Shown: positions 16,976 to 26,327 of the stretch, piece after piece
Position numbering within the stretch: position 1 is the first letter of the stretch
Layout: every line of letters begins with the position of its first letter
From: Klebsiella planticola ATCC 33531
Lineage (GTDB): Bacteria > Pseudomonadota > Gammaproteobacteria > Enterobacterales > Enterobacteriaceae
NCBI RefSeq assembly: GCF_000735435.1
Contig: NZ_JMPP01000015.1
Location: 1 to 49,993, forward strand
Direction of reading: 5' to 3'
Length of the DNA: 49,993 bases
Translations under genes and position numbers: made by a program
Notes under the pieces: model-generated
What the model saw: the letters and a program-made list of their open reading frames with translations, nothing else
The model's database searches: none
What the model was told of the DNA's origin: nothing

Positions 16976-17800
16976 ATGAAAAAGAATCGCGCTTTTCTGA
17001 AATGGGCAGGGGGGAAATACCCCCTGCTTGACGATATAAAGAAACACTTGCCGCAAGGCGATTGTCTGATTGAGCCCTTTGTGGGCGCAGGGTCGGTATT
17101 TCTGAATACCGACTTTTCTCGTTATATTCTGGCGGACATCAACAGCGACCTGATCGGTCTTTACAACATCGTTAAATTGCAGACGGATGAGTATGTTGCG
17201 GCGGCGCGTGAAATGTTTACGCCTGAGAATAACGCGGCAGAGCAGTACTATCAGTTCCGTACTGAATTCAATCAAAGTCAGGATCCGCTGCGTCGTGCGG
17301 TGCTGTTCCTGTATCTGAACCGCCATGGTTACAATGGCCTGTGTCGCTATAATCTGCGCGGCGAATTTAACGTACCGTTCGGCCGTTATAAGAAGCCCTA
17401 CTTCCCGGAAGCTGAGCTGTATCATTTTGCCCAGAAGGCGCAGAATGCGTACTTCTACTGCGAGTCGTATGCCGACAGCATGGCGCGCGCGGACGGTTCT
17501 TCGGTGGTCTATTGCGATCCTCCGTATGCGCCATTGTCGTCTACCGCCAATTTTACGGCCTATCATACGAACAGCTTTAACGCCGAGCAGCAGGCCCATC
17601 TGGCGCAGCTGGCGGAGAACCTGCTGGAACAGCGGGTTCCGGTTCTGATTTCCAACCACGATACCGCGCTCACGCGCGAATGGTATCGTCAGGCTAAACT
17701 GCATGTCGTCAAAGTTCGACGCAGTATCAGCAGCAACGGTGGTACACGAAAGAAGGTGGACGAGCTTCTGGCTCTTTACCGTCCGCCCAAGACTAAATAA
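16976..17800 (+). CDS. dam: DNA adenine methyltransferase (GATC)
   Basis: Methylates adenine N6 in GATC, directing mismatch repair, SeqA-dependent replication timing and phase variation. SAM-binding motif I is FVGAGSVF near residues 35-42. The catalytic DPPY is near residue 181. [12 protein letters not shown] and the DNA-contact stretch [14 protein letters not shown] are conserved. The 274 aa compare with 278 in E. coli; the C-terminal tail is four residues shorter. It follows damX by 77 bp and precedes rpe by 16 bp. Confidence 0.98.
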   Translation: MKKNRAFLKWAGGKYPLLDDIKKHLPQGDCLIEPFVGAGSVFLNTDFSRYILADINSDLIGLYNIVKLQTDEYVAAAREMFTPENNAAEQYYQFRTEFNQSQDPLRRAVLFLYLNRHGYNGLCRYNLRGEFNVPFGRYKKPYFPEAELYHFAQKAQNAYFYCESYADSMARADGSSVVYCDPPYAPLSSTANFTAYHTNSFNAEQQAHLAQLAENLLEQRVPVLISNHDTALTREWYRQAKLHVVKVRRSISSNGGTRKKVDELLALYRPPKTK

Positions 17801-17816
17801 TTTCAAGGAGATGCGG

Positions 17817-18494
17817 ATGAAGCAGTATTTGATTGCCCCTTCGATTCTGTCGGCTGATTTTGCCCGCCTGGGCGAGGATACCGCCAAAGCGCTGGCTGCA
17901 GGTGCGGACGTTGTGCACTTTGACGTGATGGACAACCACTACGTGCCGAATCTGACCATCGGCCCTATGGTGCTGAAAGCACTACGCAACTATGGCATCA
18001 CCGCCCCGATCGACGTGCACCTGATGGTGAAACCGGTCGACCGCATCATCCCTGATTTCGCCGCGGCGGGCGCCAGCATTATCACCTTCCATCCGGAAGC
18101 CTCTGAGCACGTCGATCGCAGCCTGCAGCTCATCAAAGAACATGGCTGTAAAGCCGGTCTGGTGTTTAACCCGGCCACGCCGCTGAGTTACCTTGATTAT
18201 GTGATGGATAAGCTGGACGTTATCCTGCTGATGTCCGTTAACCCAGGTTTCGGCGGTCAGTCCTTCATCCCCCAGACGCTGGATAAACTGCGCGAAGTGC
18301 GCCAGCGCATCGATGCGTCGGGTTATGACATTCGTCTGGAAGTCGACGGCGGCGTGAAGGTCAGCAATATTGCGGACATTGCGGCGGCAGGCGCAGATAT
18401 GTTTGTTGCCGGCTCCGCGATATTCGACCGTCCTGACTACAAGGAGGTTATTGATCAAATGCGTAGTGAATTAGCAAAGGTTAGTCATGGATAA
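17817..18494 (+). CDS. rpe: Ribulose-phosphate 3-epimerase
   Basis: Interconverts ribulose 5-phosphate and xylulose 5-phosphate in the pentose phosphate pathway. The protein is a TIM barrel of 225 aa, equal to E. coli. Family markers are [43 protein letters not shown] and EVDGGV. I take the start at ATG 17817 (MKQYLIAPS), preceded by AAGGAG at 17805-17810. The longer upstream frame overlaps the end of dam and is not supported. Its last eight bases overlap gph. Confidence 0.98.
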   Translation: MKQYLIAPSILSADFARLGEDTAKALAAGADVVHFDVMDNHYVPNLTIGPMVLKALRNYGITAPIDVHLMVKPVDRIIPDFAAAGASIITFHPEASEHVDRSLQLIKEHGCKAGLVFNPATPLSYLDYVMDKLDVILLMSVNPGFGGQSFIPQTLDKLREVRQRIDASGYDIRLEVDGGVKVSNIADIAAAGADMFVAGSAIFDRPDYKEVIDQMRSELAKVSHG

Positions 18495-19248
18495 ATTACA
18501 CTCTGTTCGCGGTGTCGCCTTTGACCTTGACGGCACGCTGGTCGACAGCGCACCGGGTTTGACGGCTGCGGTTGATAGCGCGCTCTATGCGCTGGAGCTG
18601 CCGATGGCGGGCGAGGCGCGCGTCGTAACCTGGATCGGCAACGGTGCGGATGTTCTGATGGAGCGGGCCCTGAGCTGGGCGCGTCAGGAACGCGCAACCC
18701 AGCGTGCTGCAATGGGGAAACCCTCCGTCGATCATGACGATATTCCACGGGCAGAGCAGCTGATGGTGCTGCGTAAGCTGTTCGATCGCTACTATGCTGA
18801 AGCGGCGGAAGAAGGCAGTTTTCTGTTCCCGGCAGTGGCTGATACGCTTGGCGCACTACATGCGAAAGGCCTGCCGCTGGCGCTGGTGACCAACAAGCCG
18901 ACGCCGTTCGTTGCGCCAATTCTGGCAGCGTTGGATATCGCGAAATATTTTACGGTCGTCATCGGTGGCGATGATGTGAAGAATAAAAAACCACATCCGG
19001 ATCCGCTGCTGCTTGTGGCGCAGAAGCTGGGTCTGGCGCCTGCTGAGCTGCTGTTCGTTGGCGATTCACGTAATGATATTCAGGCGGCTAAAGCCGCTGG
19101 CTGCAGCTCTGTCGGACTGACCTACGGGTATAACTACGGCGAGTCGATCGCGCTCAGCGAACCGGACTACATCTTCGACCAATTTAATGAACTCTTGCCC
19201 GCTCTCGGGCTACCGTACAGTGAAACTCAGGAATTGAAAAATGACTAA
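18487..19248 (+). CDS. gph: Phosphoglycolate phosphatase
   Basis: HAD-family phosphatase that removes 2-phosphoglycolate, in bacteria largely produced during repair of 3'-phosphoglycolate DNA ends. Motif I is [10 protein letters not shown] at residues 12-21, motif II LVTNKP, motif [12 protein letters not shown], and motif [14 protein letters not shown]. The 253 aa are close to the E. coli 252. The gene overlaps rpe by 8 bases and trpS by 8 bases, so rpe-gph-trpS is one translationally coupled unit. Confidence 0.97.
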   Translation: MDKLHSVRGVAFDLDGTLVDSAPGLTAAVDSALYALELPMAGEARVVTWIGNGADVLMERALSWARQERATQRAAMGKPSVDHDDIPRAEQLMVLRKLFDRYYAEAAEEGSFLFPAVADTLGALHAKGLPLALVTNKPTPFVAPILAALDIAKYFTVVIGGDDVKNKKPHPDPLLLVAQKLGLAPAELLFVGDSRNDIQAAKAAGCSSVGLTYGYNYGESIALSEPDYIFDQFNELLPALGLPYSETQELKND

Positions 19249-20245
19249 GCCCATCGTTTTTAGTGGCGCACAGCCCTCAGGTGAATTGACCATTGGCAAC
19301 TATATGGGTGCGCTGCGTCAATGGGTGAGCATGCAGGATGATTATCACTGCATCTACTGCATCGTGGATTTGCATGCCATCACCGCGCGTCAGGATCCTG
19401 AGAAACTGCGTAAAGCGACGCTGGATACTCTGGCGCTTTACCTGGCATGTGGTATCGACCCGGAGAAAAGCACCATCTTCGTTCAGTCGCACGTGCCGGA
19501 ACACGCACAGCTGGGCTGGGCGCTGAACTGCTACACCTATTTCGGTGAACTGAGCCGGATGACTCAGTTCAAAGACAAATCTGCGCGCTATTCGGAAAAC
19601 ATTAACGCCGGTCTGTTTGACTATCCGGTGCTGATGGCGGCGGACATTCTGCTGTATCAGACCAACCAGGTTCCGGTTGGCGAAGATCAGAAACAGCACC
19701 TGGAGCTGAGCCGCGATATCGCGCAGCGCTTCAACGCTCTTTACGGCGAGGTGTTTAAAGTGCCTGAGCCGTTTATTCCTGCATCCGGTGCCCGCGTGAT
19801 GTCCTTGCTTGAACCGACAAAGAAAATGTCCAAGTCAGACGACAACCGCAATAACGTGATCGGTCTGCTGGAAGACCCGAAATCGGTGGTGAAAAAGATC
19901 AAGCGCGCCGTGACGGACTCCGATGAGCCGCCTGTTGTCCGCTATGACCAGCAGAATAAAGCCGGTGTCTCCAACCTGCTGGATATTCTTTCCGGGGTTA
20001 CCGGTCAGAGCATCGCGGAGCTGGAGCAGCATTTCGAAGGCAAAATGTATGGTCACCTGAAAGGCGAAGTGGCTGATGCGGTGTCCGGTATGCTGCTGGA
20101 GCTGCAGGAGCGCTATAACCGCTTCCGTAACGACGAAGCGTTCCTCAATCAGGTGATGAAAGACGGGGCTGAAAAAGCCAGCGCTCGTGCGTCGCAAACG
20201 CTGAAAGCAGTCTATGAAGCCATTGGTTTTGTGGCTAAGCCGTAA
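19241..20245 (+). CDS. trpS: Tryptophanyl-tRNA synthetase
   Basis: Class Ic aminoacyl-tRNA synthetase charging tRNA-Trp. The HIGH-type motif appears as TIGNYMG in [18 protein letters not shown], and the KMSKS loop is exact (KKMSKSDDN). [16 protein letters not shown] is the usual active-site block. The 334 aa equal E. coli TrpS. It ends the damX-dam-rpe-gph-trpS run, followed by a terminator. In E. coli K-12 the frl/yhf genes lie between trpS and cysG; here the two are convergent 120 bp apart. Confidence 0.98.
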   Translation: MTKPIVFSGAQPSGELTIGNYMGALRQWVSMQDDYHCIYCIVDLHAITARQDPEKLRKATLDTLALYLACGIDPEKSTIFVQSHVPEHAQLGWALNCYTYFGELSRMTQFKDKSARYSENINAGLFDYPVLMAADILLYQTNQVPVGEDQKQHLELSRDIAQRFNALYGEVFKVPEPFIPASGARVMSLLEPTKKMSKSDDNRNNVIGLLEDPKSVVKKIKRAVTDSDEPPVVRYDQQNKAGVSNLLDILSGVTGQSIAELEQHFEGKMYGHLKGEVADAVSGMLLELQERYNRFRNDEAFLNQVMKDGAEKASARASQTLKAVYEAIGFVAKP

Positions 20246-20266
20246 GCGATAGCCGGACGATAAACA

Positions 20267-20294
20267 GAAAAGGGCGGGTAAATCCCGCCCTTTT
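20267..20294. terminator. Bidirectional terminator between trpS and cysG
   Basis: AGGGCGGG (20271-20278) pairs with CCCGCCCT (20284-20291) around TAAAT. AAAA precedes and TTT follows, so it can end both the rightward trpS and the leftward cysG transcripts. Confidence 0.88.
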
Positions 20295-20365
20295 GCATGT
20301 TAAGCGTATGCGACGTTTGCCGGTCAGTTTCTCAGCATTCGCGAGCTGAACCCGGAACGTCAGTA

Positions 20366-21739
20366 TCAGTGATGTGAGAACCAGTTCAGCTTGTCGCGCA
20401 GGCTGACCACGCGGCCAACGATAATCAGCGCCGGGCTGGCCATCTGCTGCGCCAGAATATCCAGCTGATCTAAGGTGCCGGCGACCACTCTTTGGCTGAC
20501 CGCCGTACCGTTTTCAACGATAGCCGCGGGCATATCCGCCGCCATGCCGTGAGCAATCAGGTTCTCCCGGATAGCAGAGGCCTGGTTCAGCCCCATATAA
20601 AACACCAGCGTCTGCTTCTCTACCGCCAGGTTTTCCCAATCCAGCTCGCCGCCGGTCTTCAGATGGCCGGTGATCAGGCGGACGCCCTGGGCGAAATCGC
20701 GATGGGTCAACGGGATACCTGAATAGGCGGAACAGCCTGAAGCCGCGGTAATTCCTGGCACCACCGAGAAGGGGATTCCGGCGTTGCACAGGGTTTCCAG
20801 CTCTTCGCCGCCGCGGCCAAAAATAAAGGGATCGCCGCCTTTCAGGCGCACCACGCGACGTCCGTTCTGCGCCTCGCGCAGCAGGATCTGGTTAATCTCT
20901 TCCTGGGGTACGCAGTGATAGCCCGCGCGTTTGCCGACGAAAATCCGATCGGCGTCGCGACGTACCAGATTCATAATGTCGTCAGAAACCAGACGGTCAT
21001 ACACCACGACGTCCGCCTGCTGAATCTGCTGGAGCCCTTTGAGGGTCAGCAGCCCGGCATCGCCGGGACCGGCGCCGACCAGCACCACTTCGCCACGATG
21101 ATCCAGCGGCTCCGTTAACAGTTGCTCGGTAGTATCGGCAACGGCCTGGCGGTCTTCATTGGCCAGCGATTGCGCCAGACGGTCGTTGACGAACAACTTT
21201 TCCCAGAAACGTCGACGTTCGCCGACCGTCGCAAACTGTTTTTTCACCCGCGAACGCAGCTGGCCGGCATAGTGGGCCAGCTGGCCTAAGTGGAGCGGCA
21301 GAATCGACTCCAGCTTTTCCCGCAGCAGCCGCGCCAGCACCGGTGAGGTACCGCCAGAGGAGACGGCGACCATCAGCGGCGAGCGGTCAATGATCGACGG
21401 CATAATAAAACTGGCCTGCTGCGGCGCATCCACCACGTTACAGAATATCCGCCGTGCCTCTGCCGCGTCGCTGACCCGCTGATTGACATCCTCATCGTCG
21501 GTGGCGGCGATGGCCAGCCAGCAGGTGTCGAGAAGCGCCGGGTTAAACGGCGCTTGCACCAGGGTCAGCATCTGCGAATCAGCCCACGCATGGAACTGCG
21601 GCGAGAACACCAGCGCGTTGACCGTGACTCTGGCGCCGGCATCAAGCAGCAGGCGTGCCTTGCGTTCGGCAACATCACCGCCGCCGACCAGTAAGCAGTC
21701 GCGGCCGCGCAGCTGACAGAAAATAGGTAAGTGATCCAC
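20366..21739 (-). CDS. cysG: Siroheme synthase, trifunctional
   Basis: Makes siroheme, the cofactor of nitrite and sulfite reductases. The N-terminal half (about residues 1-200) is the NAD-dependent precorrin-2 dehydrogenase/ferrochelatase, with the nucleotide-binding [14 protein letters not shown]. The C-terminal half is uroporphyrinogen-III methyltransferase, with [32 protein letters not shown] and GITAASG. The start is the GTG at 21739 (read as [12 protein letters not shown]), as in E. coli, preceded by GAGG. It gives 457 aa, the E. coli length. It lies downstream of nirBD, but a strong terminator separates them and nirC is missing. Confidence 0.96.
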   Translation of the reverse strand: MDHLPIFCQLRGRDCLLVGGGDVAERKARLLLDAGARVTVNALVFSPQFHAWADSQMLTLVQAPFNPALLDTCWLAIAATDDEDVNQRVSDAAEARRIFCNVVDAPQQASFIMPSIIDRSPLMVAVSSGGTSPVLARLLREKLESILPLHLGQLAHYAGQLRSRVKKQFATVGERRRFWEKLFVNDRLAQSLANEDRQAVADTTEQLLTEPLDHRGEVVLVGAGPGDAGLLTLKGLQQIQQADVVVYDRLVSDDIMNLVRRDADRIFVGKRAGYHCVPQEEINQILLREAQNGRRVVRLKGGDPFIFGRGGEELETLCNAGIPFSVVPGITAASGCSAYSGIPLTHRDFAQGVRLITGHLKTGGELDWENLAVEKQTLVFYMGLNQASAIRENLIAHGMAADMPAAIVENGTAVSQRVVAGTLDQLDILAQQMASPALIIVGRVVSLRDKLNWFSHH

Positions 21740-21854
21740 GGAACATCCTCGCAGCAAGCAGTGGGAGAGGGGTAAGCGGTCGTAGCATAGCAGCAGAGGG
21801 TTAGCACAATATACGATTTTTCGGGCGCCTACCGCTTAGTTGGCATAAGAAGAA

Positions 21855-21886
21855 AATATGGTTCCCGCCGGAGCGCGGCGGGAACC
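21855..21886 (-). terminator. Strong terminator of nirBD, before cysG
   Basis: GGTTCCCGCCG (21860-21870) and CGGCGGGAACC (21876-21886) form a perfect 11-bp stem with a 5-base loop. Read leftward, the stem is followed by AUAUUUUCUUCUU, a good U-rich tract. The stem starts 8 bases beyond the nirD stop, so most nirBD transcripts should end before cysG. Confidence 0.85.
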
Positions 21887-21894
21887 TCAGGGCA

Positions 21895-22221
21895 TCATGC
21901 CTTCAGCTGAACGTTGCCGTCTTTCACGCGCGCATCGAAATGTGCAATGGAGTGGCTTGCATCTTCCATGCACAGGCCGTCGCGCAGACGGAAGCGCTGT
22001 TTCTTCAATGGGCTGGCGACCCACAGCTCACCCTCATGTTCAGCAATGATGCCTCGCGACAGCACGCTGGCGTTGAAGAACGGGTCGATATTGCTGATCG
22101 CATAGACCCGATCGTCATGGTAAGGCCGGAACAGGGCGACCTGCTGCTGGCCCAGCAGCGCACAGACGCCGGTTGCAGGCAGAATATCGTCAATCTTGCA
22201 GATGTTTACCCACTGGCTCAT
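21895..22221 (-). CDS. nirD: Nitrite reductase (NADH) small subunit
   Basis: Small subunit of the cytoplasmic siroheme nitrite reductase that reduces nitrite to ammonia. The 108-aa protein has the Rieske-like fold of the family but not the Rieske Cys/His ligands, which is normal for NirD. Recognisable stretches are WVNICKIDDILPATGVCALL, VALFRP and NIDPFFNASVLSRGI. It overlaps the nirB stop by four bases. No nitrite channel gene (nirC) follows. Confidence 0.95.
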   Translation of the reverse strand: MSQWVNICKIDDILPATGVCALLGQQQVALFRPYHDDRVYAISNIDPFFNASVLSRGIIAEHEGELWVASPLKKQRFRLRDGLCMEDASHSIAHFDARVKDGNVQLKA

Positions 22222-24761
22222 GCGTTCTCCTCCACCAGAGTGACCGGGATACGCTCATACGGCGTTGCCGGACGGTGCTGCTCGCGTTCCGGTACGACCT
22301 GTACATTCGGGTCGCGCTGGTTGCTGTTGATAAAATGTTTGAAGCGGGTTTGTGCCGCCGGATTGTTGACCGTCTCGGTCCACTCGCAGGCGACAGCGGC
22401 ACGCAGACGCGCCAGCTCTTCTTCCAGGTGGGCGTTCAGGCCCAGCTTGTCGTCGATAATGACGCTACGCAGGTAGTCGATGCCGCCTTCCATGTTGTCT
22501 AACCACGGCGCGGTACGCGTCAGCTTATCGGCGGTACGGATATAGAACATCATAAAGCGATCGAGATAGCTGAGCAGCGTTTCGCGATCGAGATCGGCGG
22601 CCAGCAGGTCGGCGTGGCGCGGCTTCATCCCGCCGTTCCCGCAGACGTACAGGTTCCAGCCTTTCTCGGTAGCGATAATGCCGACGTCTTTCCCCTGCGC
22701 TTCCGCACATTCACGGGTGCAGCCGGAGACGCCAAACTTCATTTTGTGCGGCGTACGGATGCCTTTGTAGCGGTTTTCCAGCTCGACGCCGAAGCCCACG
22801 CTGTCGCCGACGCCGTAGCGGCACCAGGTGCTGCCGACGCAGGTTTTCGCCATACGCAGCGCTTTGGCATACGCGTGGCCGGTTTCGAAGCCCGCTTCAA
22901 TCAGCTGACGCCAGATTTCCGGCAGGTCGTCTTTTTGTGCGCCGAACAGGCCGATACGCTGTGAACCGGTGATTTTAGTGTAGAGGTTATATTCGCGCGC
23001 GATGCGCCCTACGGCCACCAGGCCTTCCGGCGTAATTTCGCCGCCGGCGGAGCGCGGGATAACCGAATAGGTCCCGTCTTTCTGGATGTTGGCGAGGAAA
23101 TTATCGTTCGTGTCCTGCAGCGGCGTATGCTGAGGCTTGAGAATGTACTCATTCCAGCAGGAGGCCAACAGCGAGCCAACGGTCGGTTTACACACTTCGC
23201 AGCCGTAGCCTTTTCCGTGTTTCGCCAGCAGCTCTTCGAAGGTTTTAATCCCTTCTACGCGAATCAGGTGGAACAGCTCCTGGCGGGAGTAGGCAAAGTG
23301 TTCGCACAGATTGTGGTTCACTTCGATCCCCTGTTTCGCCAGCTCCGCGTTCAGCACCTGGGTCACCAGCGGAATACAGCCGCCGCAGCCGGTACCGGCT
23401 TTGGTTTCTGCTTTCAGCGCGGCGACGGTATGGCAGCCTTTGTTGATGGCGGAAATCAGCATCCCTTTGGTCACGTCGAAGCAGGAACAGATTTGCGCGC
23501 TGTCCGGCAGTTTATCGACGCCGATTGACGGCTTACCGCTGCCTGCGTGTGCCGGCAGAATCAGCGAGTCCGGGTTTTCCGGCAGTTCAATGCCGTTGAG
23601 CACCAGCTGCAGCAGATTGCCGTAATCGCTGGTGTCACCGACCAGCACCGCGCCAAGCAGAGTTTTATTGTCTTCGCTGACGATCAGTCGTTTGTAGACT
23701 TCTTTGCTTTCATCAAGATAGACGTAGCTGCGGGCGCCAGGCGTGCGGCCATGCGCATCGCCGATGCCGCCCACGTCAACGCCAAGCAGCTTCAGTTTAG
23801 CGCTGAGATCGGCCCCGATGAAGCGGTTGTCGTTGCCGAGGAGATGGTCGACGGTCACCTGGGCCATTTTATAACCCGGCGCCACCAGACCGTAGACGCG
23901 GTTGTTCCAGCTGGCGCATTCGCCGATAGCATAGATATCCGGATCGGAAGTCTGGCAGGTGTCATTGACCACGATACCGCCGCGCTGCGCCACGGCCAGA
24001 CCGCACTGGGTCGCCAGCTTGTCGCGTGGACGAATACCGGTGGAGAAGACGATAAAATCGACCTGCAGCTCGCTGCCATCGGCGAACTGCATGGTTTTTC
24101 TGGCCTCGCTGCCCTGCTGGACAATCTCTTTGGTGTTTTTGCTGGTATGGACCTTCACGCCCATACTTTCGATTTTACGCTTGAGCTGCTCGCCACCCAT
24201 ATTATCCAGCTGTTCGGCCATCAGCATGGGCGCAAATTCGATGACGTGGGTTTCCACGCCGAGGTTCTTCAGCGCGCCGGCAGCTTCGAGGCCCAGCAGG
24301 CCGCCGCCGACTACGGCGCCGCGTTTGCTGCGACGCGCGCAGGATTCAATCGCGTTCAGATCTTCAATGGTGCGGTACACAAAGCAGTCCTGAGTGTCCG
24401 CGCCTTTGATTGGCGGGATCCACGGATAGGAGCCCGTCGCCATCACCAGCTTGTCGTAAAATACGGTGCGTCCCGCGCTGGAGTGAATCACTTTCTCCTG
24501 GCGGTTAATGGTAATAGCGCGTTCACCGATCAGGACTTTAACGCCATGTTTCTCGTAAAAACCTTCACGGACCAGCGAGAGCTCTTCGGCGGTGTGATGG
24601 GAGAAGTAAGACGACAGGTGGACGCGGTCGTAAGCGATACGGGGTTCTTCACAGAACACGGTAATGTCGAACTGTCCGGCAGGCGCCTTATCAAGAAGCT
24701 CTTCGATAAAGCGATGGCCAACCATGCCGTTACCGATAATAGCGATTCTGACTTTGCTCAT
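22218..24761 (-). CDS. nirB: Nitrite reductase (NADH) large subunit
   Basis: Large subunit of the soluble NADH nitrite reductase, using FAD, an iron-sulfur cluster and siroheme to make ammonia from nitrite during anaerobic growth. The order is an N-terminal NAD/FAD oxidoreductase (IIGNGMVGHRF, later VVGGGLLGLEAAG), a BFD-type [2Fe-2S] region (ICSCFDVTKG, TKAGTGCGGC), then the sulfite/nitrite reductase domain with siroheme/4Fe-4S cysteines in CVGSTWCRYG, FGVSGCTRECAEAQ and CGNGG. The 847 aa equal E. coli NirB. The FNR and NarL/NarP sites upstream explain its control. Confidence 0.97.
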   Translation of the reverse strand: MSKVRIAIIGNGMVGHRFIEELLDKAPAGQFDITVFCEEPRIAYDRVHLSSYFSHHTAEELSLVREGFYEKHGVKVLIGERAITINRQEKVIHSSAGRTVFYDKLVMATGSYPWIPPIKGADTQDCFVYRTIEDLNAIESCARRSKRGAVVGGGLLGLEAAGALKNLGVETHVIEFAPMLMAEQLDNMGGEQLKRKIESMGVKVHTSKNTKEIVQQGSEARKTMQFADGSELQVDFIVFSTGIRPRDKLATQCGLAVAQRGGIVVNDTCQTSDPDIYAIGECASWNNRVYGLVAPGYKMAQVTVDHLLGNDNRFIGADLSAKLKLLGVDVGGIGDAHGRTPGARSYVYLDESKEVYKRLIVSEDNKTLLGAVLVGDTSDYGNLLQLVLNGIELPENPDSLILPAHAGSGKPSIGVDKLPDSAQICSCFDVTKGMLISAINKGCHTVAALKAETKAGTGCGGCIPLVTQVLNAELAKQGIEVNHNLCEHFAYSRQELFHLIRVEGIKTFEELLAKHGKGYGCEVCKPTVGSLLASCWNEYILKPQHTPLQDTNDNFLANIQKDGTYSVIPRSAGGEITPEGLVAVGRIAREYNLYTKITGSQRIGLFGAQKDDLPEIWRQLIEAGFETGHAYAKALRMAKTCVGSTWCRYGVGDSVGFGVELENRYKGIRTPHKMKFGVSGCTRECAEAQGKDVGIIATEKGWNLYVCGNGGMKPRHADLLAADLDRETLLSYLDRFMMFYIRTADKLTRTAPWLDNMEGGIDYLRSVIIDDKLGLNAHLEEELARLRAAVACEWTETVNNPAAQTRFKHFINSNQRDPNVQVVPEREQHRPATPYERIPVTLVEENA

Positions 24762-24819
24762 TTTTGCCTCGATTTCTTTTCTATTACCGCCTACCTTAAC
24801 GATTCAGCCAGGACACTTA

Positions 24820-24833
24820 TTGATACAAATCAA
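24820..24833 (-). promoter_or_regulatory. FNR site of the nirB promoter
   Basis: TTGATACAAATCAA is a full match to the FNR consensus TTGAT-N4-ATCAA. If, as in E. coli, it is centred at -41.5, transcription would start near 24785, 24 bp before the nirB ATG, which fits a class II FNR promoter. Confidence 0.92.
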
Positions 24834-24846
24834 GAACGCCCGCGCC

Positions 24847-24862
24847 TACCACTTAATGGGTA
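24847..24862 (-). promoter_or_regulatory. NarL/NarP 7-2-7 site of the nirB promoter
   Basis: TACCACT-TA-ATGGGTA is an inverted pair of NarL heptamers (TACYYMT) with two-base spacing. Its centre is 28 bp from the FNR site centre, the same spacing as the E. coli -69.5 and -41.5 sites, so nitrate/nitrite activation is expected. Confidence 0.85.
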
Positions 24863-25001
24863 TGCTTATGATTTTCCTGGATTTTTATAAGTTATGGAAA
24901 ACTCAGGCTTTTCCTCGCTGTTGCTTTTGTGTACAAAATGGATGCGGGGGAACGTTCATGGGTTGGGCGAAAAAACGGCAATATTCACGGGAGTCATCAA
25001 G

Positions 25002-26327
25002 ATGACAGCAGTTCCGCTTTGGTTGATTGAGAACGTACGTTTGCCTGACCGCGAAGGGCTGTGGCAGATCGCGATAGATAAAGGCTGTTTTGGTGATATC
25101 ACCCCGATGGGCGATGCGCGCAGCGAAAGTTATGAAGTGCTCAACGCCCGCGGCGGGCTCGCGATTCCACCATTTATTGAACCGCATATTCATCTCGATA
25201 CCACCCAAACTGCCGGCGAGCCAAACTGGAACCAGTCCGGGACGCTGTTCGAGGGGATTGAGCGCTGGGCAGAGCGTAAGGCGCTGTTGAGTCACGAAGA
25301 TGTGAAGGCCCGGGCGTGGAAGACGCTGAAATGGCAAATCGGCAACGGGATTCAGTTTGTCCGGACGCACGTTGACGTGTCTGACCCGACGTTGACGGCA
25401 TTAAAGGCGATGCTGGAGGTGAAACAGGAGGTAGCGCCATGGGTAGATTTGCAGATAGTCGCCTTCCCCCAGGAGGGGATCTTATCCTACCCCAATGGTG
25501 AGGCCTTGCTGGAGGAGGCCCTGCGACTCGGGGCCGATGTGGTCGGCGCCATTCCGCACTTTGAGTTTACTCGCGAGTATGGCGTGGAATCGCTGCATAT
25601 CGCGTTCCGTCTGGCGCAGCAGTATCAGCGTCCGCTGGATATTCACTGCGATGAGATTGACGACGAGCAGTCGCGGTTTGTCGAAACGGTGGCGGCTCTG
25701 GCGTTGAAAGAGGGGATTGGCCCACGGGTTACGGCCAGCCATACCACCGCGATGCACTCCTATAACGGCGCCTATACTTCGCGGTTGTTTCGGTTACTGA
25801 AGCTCTCGGGAATCAACTTTGTCGCTAACCCGCTGGTGAATATTCATCTTCAGGGGCGTTTTGACGATTATCCAAAGCGCCGTGGCATCACCCGGGTGAA
25901 GGAGCTGATGGCGGCGGGCATTAATGTCTGTTTCGGCCACGATGATGTTTTCGACCCGTGGTACCCGCTGGGTACTGGCAATATGCTGCAGGTGCTGCAT
26001 ATGGGGTTGCATGTCTGTCAGCTGATGGGCTATCAGCAGATTAACGATGGGCTGAAGCTGATTACCGACAACAGCGCCCGCACCTTTGGCCTGCACGATT
26101 ACGGCATTGTGCCGGGCTATCCCGCAAATCTGGTTATTCTACCGGCGGAGAATGGTTTTGAAGCGGTTCGCTGCCAGGTGCCGGTTCGCTGGTCGATTCG
26201 TCAGGGACGGGTAATTGCCACAACGCAACTGGCACAGACCTGGATCCAGACCGACAGAGGAGGAGAGGAGCTGTTCTTTAGCCGAAACAGCCCCTTCACT
26301 GACGCAAAGGGGCCAACAAAGGCTTAG
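25002..26327 (+). CDS. codA: Cytosine deaminase (CodA-type amidohydrolase)
   Basis: Hydrolyses cytosine to uracil plus ammonia in pyrimidine salvage. It aligns with E. coli CodA almost throughout, with the metal-binding [13 protein letters not shown] near the N-terminus, [39 protein letters not shown] and [14 protein letters not shown] chose ATG 25002 (GGGAG 8 bases upstream), giving 441 aa against 427 in E. coli. The in-frame ATG at 24894 would add 36 residues with no family counterpart. It is divergent from nirB and its stop overlaps that of tsgA. Unlike the E. coli codBA operon, no cytosine permease gene adjoins it. Its C-terminal 20 residues differ from CodA. Confidence 0.93.
   Translation: MTAVPLWLIENVRLPDREGLWQIAIDKGCFGDITPMGDARSESYEVLNARGGLAIPPFIEPHIHLDTTQTAGEPNWNQSGTLFEGIERWAERKALLSHEDVKARAWKTLKWQIGNGIQFVRTHVDVSDPTLTALKAMLEVKQEVAPWVDLQIVAFPQEGILSYPNGEALLEEALRLGADVVGAIPHFEFTREYGVESLHIAFRLAQQYQRPLDIHCDEIDDEQSRFVETVAALALKEGIGPRVTASHTTAMHSYNGAYTSRLFRLLKLSGINFVANPLVNIHLQGRFDDYPKRRGITRVKELMAAGINVCFGHDDVFDPWYPLGTGNMLQVLHMGLHVCQLMGYQQINDGLKLITDNSARTFGLHDYGIVPGYPANLVILPAENGFEAVRCQVPVRWSIRQGRVIATTQLAQTWIQTDRGGEELFFSRNSPFTDAKGPTKA

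Noticed and set aside
17703-17816. Upstream start for rpe
   Set aside because: It would overlap the end of dam, and the ATG at 17817 with AAGGAG gives the exact family length.
23547-24890. Long open frame antisense to nirB (447 codons)
   Set aside because: A shadow of the high-GC nirB codons; the protein has no recognisable domain and covers the nirB promoter.
24894-25001. N-terminal extension of codA from the ATG at 24894
   Set aside because: No CodA homologue has these residues, and the ATG at 25002 has a good Shine-Dalgarno and the family start.
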